This document shows, in pieces, positions 1-6,191 of a stretch of DNA of 7,646 nucleotides. The notes beneath the pieces were generated by a model that did no database searches, was not told the DNA's origin, and worked only from the letters and a program-made list of their open reading frames with translations. Origin of the DNA: Prevotellaceae bacterium (GTDB lineage Bacteria > Bacteroidota > Bacteroidia > Bacteroidales > UBA932); NCBI GenBank assembly GCA_031254635.1, contig JAIRUB010000174.1, positions 1 to 7,646 of the forward strand. The letters run 5' to 3'. The stretch's first letter is position 1. The number at the start of each line of letters is the position of its first letter. A program made the position numbers and the translations under genes.

Positions 1-977
1 GCTCCCATAATTTTTGCAGAAAATCATTTACCGTTGCAGTAGTCTTCGTCATACGGTCATCCAAGGCGAAAGAAGCGTAATTGGGAAATCCCATTAATTT
101 AGCTTTTTGGTACTGCAAAGAAACTATTTTTTGCACCACTTCCTTATTATTATTGGCATTGTTGTTGTTACCCTTATATGAATATCCCATCAACATTTGC
201 TTGCGCAAATCGCGATTATCGGCATATTGCAGGAAGGGGATACGGCTGGCAGCATCAATGGTAAAAACCCACTTGCCATCCATATCTTCGGCCTTGGCTC
301 TTTCGGCAGCCTCCTGTATGAAAGAAGCAGGAAGCCCCGACAAGTCTTCTTCCTTATCTACCACTATGCGGAAAAGGTTATTGTCGGCCAGGACATTTTG
401 AGCGTATTTTACCAAAAGAACAGAGAGTTCTTCATTGATTTTCCGAAGTTGCGTCTGATTTTCTTCATTCAAATTAGCGCCTGAACGTTCAAAAGCCTTG
501 TAAGTATTCTTCAGCAAGGTGGCCGATTCGGTATCAAGGTTCAATTGTTCTCTTTGTTCATATACCGCTTTTACGCGAGTAAAAAGTTTTGCATTCAAAT
601 AAATATCATCTTTACTTTGTGCTAATTTAGGCTCTATTTCCACTTCAATAACTTGCTTTTCCGGATCGGTATCCGACAAGGCGAGGTTTGAAAATACGCC
701 ATACACTTTGTTTAATAAAGCGCCGGCACAGTCCATCGCTACAATGGTGTTTTCAAAAGTAGGTGCCTCGGCGTTTTCGGCAATTTGTGCAATATCGGCC
801 TGTAGTTCGGCAATAGCTTTTTCAAAGGCCGGCATAAAATGTTTGTTTTTAATTTGGTCGAAAGGCGGTACGCCATAAGGAGTTTCCCATTCGGTAAAGA
901 AGGGGTTGGTTTCAGTAGTAGAACATGCAATAATAAGTCCTGCCATAGTTAAGAGAATTAAAGAAATTTTTTTCATA
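1..977 (-). CDS. dcp: Peptidyl-dipeptidase Dcp (M3 family), N-terminal part, predicted lipoprotein
   Basis: This is a partial gene that continues past position 1; about 315 codons are visible. The product resembles M3-family peptidyl-dipeptidases/oligopeptidases, which remove C-terminal dipeptides from peptides. The recognisable part is the N-terminal helical domain: NPFFTEWETPYGVPPFD near the start, then a long helical stretch with HFMPAFEKA, FENTIVAMD and PLEASE-free M3-like segments such as NLNEENQTQLRKINEEL and GFPNYASFALDDRM. The zinc motif HExxH would lie beyond the window. The body frame has an ATG at 946, giving MAGLIIAC, too short for a signal peptide. The ATG at 977 is in another frame, and removing one A from the 7-A run (968-974) would join them into MKKFLLILLTMAGLIIACS, a perfect lipoprotein signal with lipobox LIIAC (Cys codon 923-925). 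I therefore give 977 as the probable biological start. An outer-membrane or periplasmic location is inferred. The tRNA-Pro gene lies 43 nt upstream on the same strand. Confidence 0.8.
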
Positions 978-1020
978 ATACAAATAAGTTTTGAATCAAC
1001 ATTAGGAAAGAAGAAAAGAG

Positions 1021-1094
1021 TCGGGGTGATGTGACTCGAACACACGGCCTCCACGTCCCGAACGTGGCGCGCTAGCCAACTGCGCTACACCCCG
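1021..1094 (-). tRNA. tRNA-Pro (anticodon CGG)
   Basis: The minus strand folds into a full cloverleaf. The 7-bp acceptor stem CGGGGTG/CACCCCG is perfect, and the D arm is GCGC-AGTTGGCTA-GCGC. The anticodon stem CCACG/CGTGG closes the loop TTCGGGA, giving anticodon CGG, which reads the proline codon CCG. The T arm GTGTG-TTCGAGT-CACAT has one G-U pair. The discriminator base is A (position 1021). CCA is not encoded, so it must be added after transcription. The gene is 74 nt. Confidence 0.96.
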
Positions 1095-1105
1095 ATATGA
1101 GGCTG

Positions 1106-1113
1106 CAAAGATA
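1106..1113 (-). promoter_or_regulatory. -7 box of the tRNA-Pro promoter
   Basis: The minus strand reads TATCTTTG, an exact match to the Bacteroidota -7 consensus TAnnTTTG, 11 nt upstream of the tRNA 5' end. The -33 position is weak (TTC rather than TTG at about 1133-1135). No comparable box is seen between the tRNA and the peptidase gene, so this promoter may also serve that gene; that is inferred. Confidence 0.6.
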
Positions 1114-1234
1114 GTGTTTTTTATTGTTTTACGAAAATCATTTTTTAACAATTCATAATCAGCAAGTTGTAAAAATCATTTATTGTTTTTCCTTTTCCCC
1201 TTATGTACTGTGTGTTTGATTTTTAGAACATCAA

Positions 1235-1280
1235 CGTCATTGCGAGGCTCTCGATTTTATCGGGAGACGAAGCAATCCTG
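1235..1280. repeat. REP-like palindromic element (ATTGCGAG...GAAGCAAT type)
   Basis: The ends ATTGC (1239-1243) and GCAAT (1272-1276) are inverted. Inside, CTCTCGAT and ATCGGGAG form a second stem of 8 pairs (one G-U) around a TTT loop, with short unpaired stretches between the stems. The sequence GTCATTGCGAG...CGAAGCAATC belongs to a class of short palindromes known to be scattered in many copies between genes of diverse bacteria. Only one copy is visible here. It lies between the divergent tRNA and DUF2851 promoters. Confidence 0.6.
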
Positions 1281-1301
1281 TTCTTTACAAGTCATTTTAA
1301 T

Positions 1302-1331
1302 TTGAAAATTTTATTTTTTTTATTACTTTTG
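1302..1331 (+). promoter_or_regulatory. Promoter of the DUF2851 gene
   Basis: A TTG (1302-1304) is followed after 19 nt by TACTTTTG (1324-1331), matching the Bacteroidota sigma factor consensus TTG-N(17-23)-TAnnTTTG exactly. The start codon is 22 nt beyond the box, leaving a short leader. No clear Shine-Dalgarno sequence is present, as is usual in this phylum. Confidence 0.75.
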
Positions 1332-1353
1332 CAAAAAATATCACCACTCTATC

Positions 1354-2622
1354 ATGAAAGAAGATTTTTTGCATTTTATTTGGAAGCATCGTTTATTTAA
1401 AAACGACTGTTTACTCACCACTGCCGGCGAGCCGGTAGAAATTATTTATGCCGGACAACACAATACCGATGCGGGTCCTGATTTCCTGAATGCCAAGATA
1501 AAGATTGGCGGCACGCTTTGGGTGGGCAATGTGGAAATACACCAGCGCGCTTCCGATTGGGCACGACATATCCACCATGAAGATAAATCGTATGATACAG
1601 TTATTTTACACGTAGTGAAAATTGATGATGTTCCGGTGCGCCGCAGCACCGGACAGGATGTGCCTACTCTGCTACTGCAATATGATGAAGCGTCGGAAAA
1701 AGAATATGGAGACTGGCAAAACTCTACCGACTGGGTCGCCTGCTGCCGCAAAATTCACTTGGTGGATGACTTCCGTATTCGGCACTTTTTAAGCCGAACG
1801 GCCATAGAACGATTGGAACAAAAAACCGAACAAATAAAAGCAGTGCTGGAACACAGTGGCGGCAACTGGTATAAGGCTTTTTATCAACTATTGTTCCGAG
1901 CTTTCGGGTTTAGTATTAATAGCATTCCTCTCGAATTGCTGGCTAAATCAATTCCTTTTCAGGTGATAGAAAAACAACGGAAATCCTTGCTGCACACCGA
2001 AGCCTTATTGTTTGGACAAGCCGGTTTCTTAAATGAAAAGTCGAACGACGATTACATAATAAGCCTGCAAAAGGAATATATCTTTTTGAAGAAAAAATTT
2101 TCATTAGTCCCCATTGAGCGACAGTCATGGAAACTTCTACGTTTACGCCCTGCTAACTTTCCAAGCATCCGCTTGGCGCAGTTGGCTCATTTGTTGCAGC
2201 TACCCGGCCATTTGAGCGATTATTTATTATCTATTAAAGAACTTCCTCTTTTAATCGGGCAATTCGATGTACAGGCATCGGATTATTGGAATACGCATTT
2301 TCTTCCGGGAAAGCCAACACCGGAAAGCTCGAAAAAATTAGGGCTTCCATCTGTTCATATTATTATTATCAATATGGCTATTCCGTTTTTGTTTGCTCAC
2401 GGAAAGCATTTCGGGAACGAGGAAAATTGCGAAAGAGCCTTGCGTTGGTTAGAAGAACTTCCGCCTGAAGACAACCATGTTTTACGTGGCTGGAACGCTT
2501 TAGGGATAAAGCCCAACAACGCTTTTTATTCGCAGGCGCTGCTTCAATTAAAAACAATGTATTGCGACAAAAAGCGTTGTTTGCATTGTGCGATAGGGAA
2601 CGCACTGCTGGCTACTTTATAA
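1354..2622 (+). CDS. DUF2851 family protein
   Basis: A 422-residue protein of the DUF2851 family, widespread in Bacteroidota; no function is established. Conserved stretches are near the N-terminus: FIWKHRLF (8-15), GQHNTDAGPDFLNAKI (34-49), WVGNVEIH (56-63), SDWARHIHHEDKSYDTVILH (67-86) and a Cys pair at 130-131. The C-terminus has C404-x4-C409-x2-C412. The PDF...VEIH spacing resembles the core of PD-(D/E)XK nucleases, with D43, E61 and H63 in place of the usual Lys. That similarity is my own reading, not a family assignment. There is no signal peptide or membrane segment, so the protein is probably cytoplasmic. The start at 1354 fits the promoter just upstream. The next gene has its own promoter, so this one is probably transcribed alone. 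Confidence 0.88.
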   Translation: MKEDFLHFIWKHRLFKNDCLLTTAGEPVEIIYAGQHNTDAGPDFLNAKIKIGGTLWVGNVEIHQRASDWARHIHHEDKSYDTVILHVVKIDDVPVRRSTGQDVPTLLLQYDEASEKEYGDWQNSTDWVACCRKIHLVDDFRIRHFLSRTAIERLEQKTEQIKAVLEHSGGNWYKAFYQLLFRAFGFSINSIPLELLAKSIPFQVIEKQRKSLLHTEALLFGQAGFLNEKSNDDYIISLQKEYIFLKKKFSLVPIERQSWKLLRLRPANFPSIRLAQLAHLLQLPGHLSDYLLSIKELPLLIGQFDVQASDYWNTHFLPGKPTPESSKKLGLPSVHIIIINMAIPFLFAHGKHFGNEENCERALRWLEELPPEDNHVLRGWNALGIKPNNAFYSQALLQLKTMYCDKKRCLHCAIGNALLATL

Positions 2623-2635
2623 TAGGTGTTTTCTT

Positions 2636-2665
2636 TTGTTATATTATTATTTGTTCTTACCTTTG
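2636..2665 (+). promoter_or_regulatory. Promoter of the Fic gene, which fixes its start codon
   Basis: TTG (2636-2638), 19 nt, then TACCTTTG (2658-2665) match the Bacteroidota consensus, with the same spacing as the DUF2851 promoter. An open reading frame technically begins at that same TTG (2636), but a start there would lie at the promoter itself. The real start must therefore be the in-frame ATG at 2693, 27 nt beyond the box. Confidence 0.75.
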
Positions 2666-2692
2666 TATCGGATTACTATAAAATTTATAGTC

Positions 2693-3466
2693 ATGGGTAA
2701 CAAAAAGACACACAAATTTGAAAATCTCGTGTTAGAATACAAGCGGGTAATGCAAGGACAGGTAGATTTAGAAAAATTAACCTGTTATGCTGTTACCTAT
2801 CATTCAACGGCAATTGAGGGCAGTACGCTCACAGAGGGGCAAGTTTATAATCTGCTCGATTTGGATATCCCTGCCAAAAACAAGCCTTTCTCCGAGCAAC
2901 AAATGGTAATCGACCACCAAAAAGCCCTCGTTTTTATGCTGAATAAGGCCAAAGAACGCACAGCAATAACAGAACCCTTAATAAAGGAAATCGGGGCGTT
3001 AGTAGTAAAAAACACAGGCAGCGTTTACAATACTGTTTTGGGAACTTTTGACAGTACAAAGGGGGATTATCGTTTATTGAATGTGTTTGCTGGTGCGCAG
3101 CGTTTTCCCGATAATAGTAAAGTCCCTGCGCTTATGAGAACGCTTGTAAGTGAAATAAACGAGAAAATCGGAACTGCAAAAACATTCAGTCAAAAATGTG
3201 AGTTAGCTTTTGAAATACACTATCGGTTTGTAAGCATACACCCCTTTGCCGACGGTAACGGGCGTACAAGTCGCCTGTTAATGAATTATATTTTGACAAT
3301 GTTTGTTTTGCCGATATTTTATGTTTTCAAAAGTAACCGTATATCTTATATCCAAGCGTTGGAGCGGGCACGAACAAAAGACAATCCCACCATCTTCTAT
3401 AATTTCATGTATCGTCAATACCAGAAATTTTTTGAAAAAGAATTGAGAAATGGAGTAAAGGGTTAA
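2693..3466 (+). CDS. Fic family protein (class II, N-terminal inhibitory helix), probable AMP transferase
   Basis: A 257-residue Fic-domain protein. Fic enzymes transfer AMP, or another phosphate-containing group, from a nucleotide to hydroxyl side chains of target proteins. The catalytic motif HPFADGNGRTSR is complete at residues 183-194: His183 is the base, Asp187 binds Mg, and Arg191 and Arg194 hold the phosphates. The inhibitory motif [S/T]xxxE[G/N] appears as STAIEG at 38-43; Glu42 would bind Arg194 and block ATP, which defines class II self-inhibited Fic proteins. The flap is around GDYRLLNVF. No winged-helix or other C-terminal domain follows; the end is only a short basic tail. The start at 2693 is set by the promoter. 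The gene stands alone and is more AT-rich than asnS or thiL. No antitoxin gene is adjacent, which suits built-in inhibition. Its target is unknown. Confidence 0.9.
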   Translation: MGNKKTHKFENLVLEYKRVMQGQVDLEKLTCYAVTYHSTAIEGSTLTEGQVYNLLDLDIPAKNKPFSEQQMVIDHQKALVFMLNKAKERTAITEPLIKEIGALVVKNTGSVYNTVLGTFDSTKGDYRLLNVFAGAQRFPDNSKVPALMRTLVSEINEKIGTAKTFSQKCELAFEIHYRFVSIHPFADGNGRTSRLLMNYILTMFVLPIFYVFKSNRISYIQALERARTKDNPTIFYNFMYRQYQKFFEKELRNGVKG

Positions 3467-3497
3467 TTTTGAGATTTTATTTGCTGAATGACCAAAT

Positions 3498-4021
3498 TTA
3501 TTCAACACTATTCAATAATTTTTCTACTACATCTTCTATAATATTATAGATAACCTTTCTTGAGTATTCTAAAGCCCCCTTGTATGCTACTTTACCCTGT
3601 TTATTAAGTATCATTACCTCCGGCGTCCCTACTATATTAAAGCGCTCCCAATAATTTACACTGTCTGCAATTAAAATAGGGAAGCTATATTGGGCTTTCA
3701 ATTTGTCACTAGTAGCTTTTAGTGCCTCTTCCGTATCTCTTTTCAGGGGAAGATTAACCGCATAAATAACTATATCGTTATGATGACTATATTTTTGGTA
3801 AAACCATAGTCGGGGAATTTTTGAAAACAAACCCCACAAGCAGTATTCCAGAAATCAAAAACAACAACTTTCTCTCTTAGCGAATCCTGTGTAGCAGGCT
3901 CATTGTCGGTAGCATAGAAACAAAATTCCACTATATTATTTCTCGATAGCTTGCCTTGGCGCATACTTAGCCATTGATGATAATAATCCATGCCAACATA
4001 CCAACCATAGCCTAAAAAAGT
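3498..4021 (-). pseudogene. Thioredoxin/TlpA-like redoxin, frameshifted and lacking its 5' end
   Basis: Two overlapping minus-strand frames encode one thioredoxin-fold protein. The upstream frame (from ATG 3991, open back to about 4036) carries VVVFDFWNTACGVCFQKFP with the redox CxxC (CGVC), then ends at 3770. The downstream frame, entered around 3800-3830, continues with QKYSHHNDIVIYAVNLPLKR, FPILIADSVNYWERF, and the cis-Pro segment VGTPEVMILNKQGKV, ending at 3498. One missing base, for example in the C run or T run near 3805-3815, explains the split. Such proteins are usually membrane- or lipid-anchored disulfide reductases. Here no signal peptide or anchor is found: the sequence upstream of residue 1 (FLGYGWYVG) runs into the IS1595 end, so the 5' part was probably removed by the insertion. 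A sequencing error could explain the shift but not the missing front. Confidence 0.75.
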
Positions 4022-4044
4022 AATTGGTATAGGCGTTTAGGTCG

Positions 4045-4074
4045 CTGTTAATTTTAGCAAAATCGCTACCTTTG
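4045..4074 (+). promoter_or_regulatory. Possible promoter at the left end of the IS1595 remnant
   Basis: TACCTTTG at 4067-4074 fits TAnnTTTG, with CTG (rather than TTG) 19 nt upstream at 4045-4047. The GTG at 4079 is only 4 nt beyond the box, too near for a transcript from here. If the promoter is real, translation would start at the in-frame GTG at 4106. Confidence 0.4.
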
Positions 4075-4078
4075 TTGC

Positions 4079-4765
4079 GTGGGAAAACGAGATAAATTTG
4101 AAGGCGTGAATTCGATAAAGTTCAACCGATATTTTCAAAACGATGCTAATTGCTATCGTTACTTGTCAGATATTAAATGGCCGCCAGCTAACGGCTATAA
4201 GTGTAAGAAGTGTGGTCATTTAAAATATGGTGCGGGCAAAAAGTCTTTTTCTCGCCGACATGCTAAATGCAATTATGATGAGAGTCCAACGGCAGGAACG
4301 ATGTTTGACAAAGTGAAATTCCCCTTGCTCATCGCTTTTCACATTGTGTCCAAAATTAGTACAAAAAAGAAATGAATGTCCTTGTTAGAATTGTCGGAAG
4401 AGTTTGAATTACGACAAAAAACCTGTCGGGATTTTAAGCGCAAGATACAGCGGGCAATGGCGAGCAGCAAGCGTTTTCCGATATCTGGCGAGGTGCATAT
4501 AAACGAATTTTTTGTCGGACAGTACGAAGAAGGCAGACAGTAAGAAAAAATTAGTCGTGATTGCATTGGAGATTTTGGGCGAAAAGGGAGTTGGCAGAGC
4601 GTATGCAAAAGTAATTGAAAGTGCTTCGGCAAAAGAATTTAAGCCATTTTTCAATGATTATATAAGTCAAAATGCAAAAGCTACAACTGATGTTTGGAAA
4701 GGTTATCTGCCATTGAAAAAAGATAAGCATTTTTCTTCATCTTCTCAAGTTCCACCAAATTTTTA
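4079..4765 (+). pseudogene. IS1595-family transposase, frameshifted and truncated
   Basis: There are three pieces in successive frames. Piece one (4079-4375) has FNRYFQNDANCYRYLSDIKW, a zinc ribbon with C42, C45 and C64 where the usual fourth Cys is His61, and DESPTAGTMFDKVKFPLL. It ends in TGA at 4373-4375. Piece two (4376-4543) reads MSLLELSEEFELRQKTC and reaches VHINEFFVGQYEEG; the first catalytic Asp of the DDE-type core is Asn here. It ends at TAA 4541-4543. Piece three continues from about 4544 with KKKLVVIALEILGEKGVGR, the segment EFKPFFNDYIS, and TTDVWKGYLPLKKD holding the second Asp. Normal members are near 280-300 residues and continue to a third acidic residue; that end is missing. 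The two frame breaks, the D-to-N change and the truncation all show that it is dead. Confidence 0.8.
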
Positions 4766-4766
4766 T

Positions 4767-4774
4767 TATCTTTG
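4767..4774 (+). promoter_or_regulatory. -7 box of the asnS promoter
   Basis: TATCTTTG is an exact TAnnTTTG match, 21 nt before the asnS ATG. No TTG lies at the expected distance upstream; the nearest similar triplet is TTC at 4742-4744. The upstream element may have been lost or replaced where the IS1595 remnant ends. Confidence 0.6.
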
Positions 4775-4795
4775 CAGGTTAAAATATGATTTTTT

Positions 4796-6190
4796 ATGAA
4801 AACTCCCGGAAGGACTAAAATTATTGAATTATTGAAAGGCGCTACCGGCGTTACAATAACTGCTAAAGGATGGGTGCGCAGCAAACGCGGGAACAAACAA
4901 ATTGCTTTCATTGCCTTGAATGACGGCTCTACCATTCATAATATTCAGGTGGTGGTTGACCTTGCCAAGATTTCGGAAGAACAACTTAAACCGGTAACCA
5001 CCGGCGCCTGCCTCCGTGTAACAGGCAAGCTGGTAGAGTCGCAAGGCAGCGGCCAGCCTGTAGAAGTACAGGCCGAAGAAATTGAAGTTTACGGCTCCGC
5101 CGATTCGGAAAGCTACCCTCTGCAAAAGAAAGGACATACCCTTGAATTTCTACGCGAAATAGCCCACCTGCGGCCGCGTACCAATACCTTTGGCGCAGTT
5201 TTACGTATCCGTCATGCCATGGCTTTTGCCATCCATAACTATTTTAACATCAAAGGTTTCTATTATATTCATACGCCGATAATTACCGCATCCGATGCTG
5301 AAGGCGCCGGCGCTATGTTCCAAGTAAGTACCCTTGACATGAACAACCCGTTGAGAGATGAACAAGGAGCTATCGACTACAGTAAAGATTTCTTCGGCAA
5401 ACATGCCTGCCTTACTGTAAGCGGACAACTTGAGGGGGAACTTTGCGCTATGGCCTTGGGTGAAATTTATACTTTTGGCCCTACTTTCCGCGCCGAAAAC
5501 AGCAATACCCCGCGCCACCTCGCCGAATTTTGGATGATTGAGCCTGAAATGGCTTTCTACGATATCAACGATAACATGGACCTCGCTGAGGATTTTATTA
5601 AATATCTTGTGCGCTACGCTATAGAGCATTGTATCGATGACCTGAAGTTCCTTAACGAAATGTACGACAAGGAACTTATTGAACGGCTGCAAAGCGTGTG
5701 CAATACCGACTTTGTGCGCCTCGATTATACCGAAGGAATAGACATCTTGCTGAAATCGGGACAGAAATTTGAATTTCCCGTAAGCTGGGGCGTTGATTTG
5801 CAAAGCGAACACGAACGTTATTTAGTTGAAATTCACTTCAAAAAACCGGTAATTCTCACCAACTATCCCAAGACGATTAAGGCTTTCTACATGAAGCAAA
5901 ACGAGGATGGAAAAACCGTGCGCGCCATGGATGTACTCTTCCCAAAAATCGGTGAAATCATTGGTGGTTCGCAACGTGAAGAAAGTTTTGACAGGTTGAT
6001 GGCGCGCATCAAAGAAGACAAGATGGATATGGCAACCCTCTGGTGGTATCTTGATACCCGCCGCTTCGGTTCGGCCGAACATAGCGGCTTCGGGTTAGGA
6101 TTCGAGCGTCTCTTGCTGTTCGTTACCGGCATGAGCAACATCCGTGATGTAATTCCCTTCCCGCGTACACCTAAAAACGCCGAATTTTAA
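4796..6190 (+). CDS. asnS: Asparaginyl-tRNA synthetase
   Basis: A 464-residue class IIb aminoacyl-tRNA synthetase that charges tRNA-Asn with asparagine using ATP; it is cytoplasmic. An N-terminal OB-fold anticodon-binding domain covers about residues 17-100 (ITAKGWVRSKRGNKQIAFI, then LNDGSTIHNIQVVVD). The catalytic domain has motif 1 around GFYYIHTPIITASDAEGAG, motif 2 FRAENSNTPRHLAEFWMIE beginning at F231, and motif 3 GFGLGFERLLLF beginning at G431. The C-terminus RDVIPFPRTPKNAEF is the normal family ending. The length is close to that of the E. coli enzyme. The start at 4796 overlaps the stop of the transposase remnant (ATGA) and fits the -7 box at 4767. thiL follows 1 nt after the stop, so the two are likely cotranscribed. 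The gene looks intact. Confidence 0.97.
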   Translation: MKTPGRTKIIELLKGATGVTITAKGWVRSKRGNKQIAFIALNDGSTIHNIQVVVDLAKISEEQLKPVTTGACLRVTGKLVESQGSGQPVEVQAEEIEVYGSADSESYPLQKKGHTLEFLREIAHLRPRTNTFGAVLRIRHAMAFAIHNYFNIKGFYYIHTPIITASDAEGAGAMFQVSTLDMNNPLRDEQGAIDYSKDFFGKHACLTVSGQLEGELCAMALGEIYTFGPTFRAENSNTPRHLAEFWMIEPEMAFYDINDNMDLAEDFIKYLVRYAIEHCIDDLKFLNEMYDKELIERLQSVCNTDFVRLDYTEGIDILLKSGQKFEFPVSWGVDLQSEHERYLVEIHFKKPVILTNYPKTIKAFYMKQNEDGKTVRAMDVLFPKIGEIIGGSQREESFDRLMARIKEDKMDMATLWWYLDTRRFGSAEHSGFGLGFERLLLFVTGMSNIRDVIPFPRTPKNAEF

Positions 6191-6191
6191 T

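Larger units (their letters stand above)
4025..4765 (+). mobile_element. IS1595-family insertion sequence remnant
   Basis: The region contains a recognisable IS1595-type transposase in three broken pieces. The left end is placed roughly where the TlpA-like reading stops and GGTATAGGCGTTTAGG begins. The right part is missing: homology ends within or soon after the segment with the second catalytic Asp, and no inverted copy of the left end is found before asnS. Boundaries are approximate, particularly on the right. Confidence 0.65.

Noticed and set aside
81..484. Two plus-strand open frames of about 100 codons
   Set aside because: They are antisense to the Dcp gene, whose frame is continuous and recognisable across the region.
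2636..2692. TTG start for the Fic protein
   Set aside because: The TTG coincides with the -33 promoter element and the following codons span the -7 box; ATG 2693 is the credible start.
3467..3497. Terminator between the convergent Fic and TlpA-like genes
   Set aside because: The 31-nt gap has T-rich stretches but no stem of useful length.
3770..3840. Programmed frameshift in the TlpA-like gene
   Set aside because: No canonical slippery heptamer followed by a stem is seen at the overlap, and the gene also lacks its front end, so damage or sequence error is simpler.
4339..4654. Minus-strand open frames over the IS1595 remnant
   Set aside because: They are antisense to recognisable transposase pieces and have no family-like motifs.
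5201..5812. Long minus-strand open frame (203 codons)
   Set aside because: It lies wholly inside asnS in the opposite direction; asnS is fully recognised with all class II motifs, and the antisense product resembles no known family.
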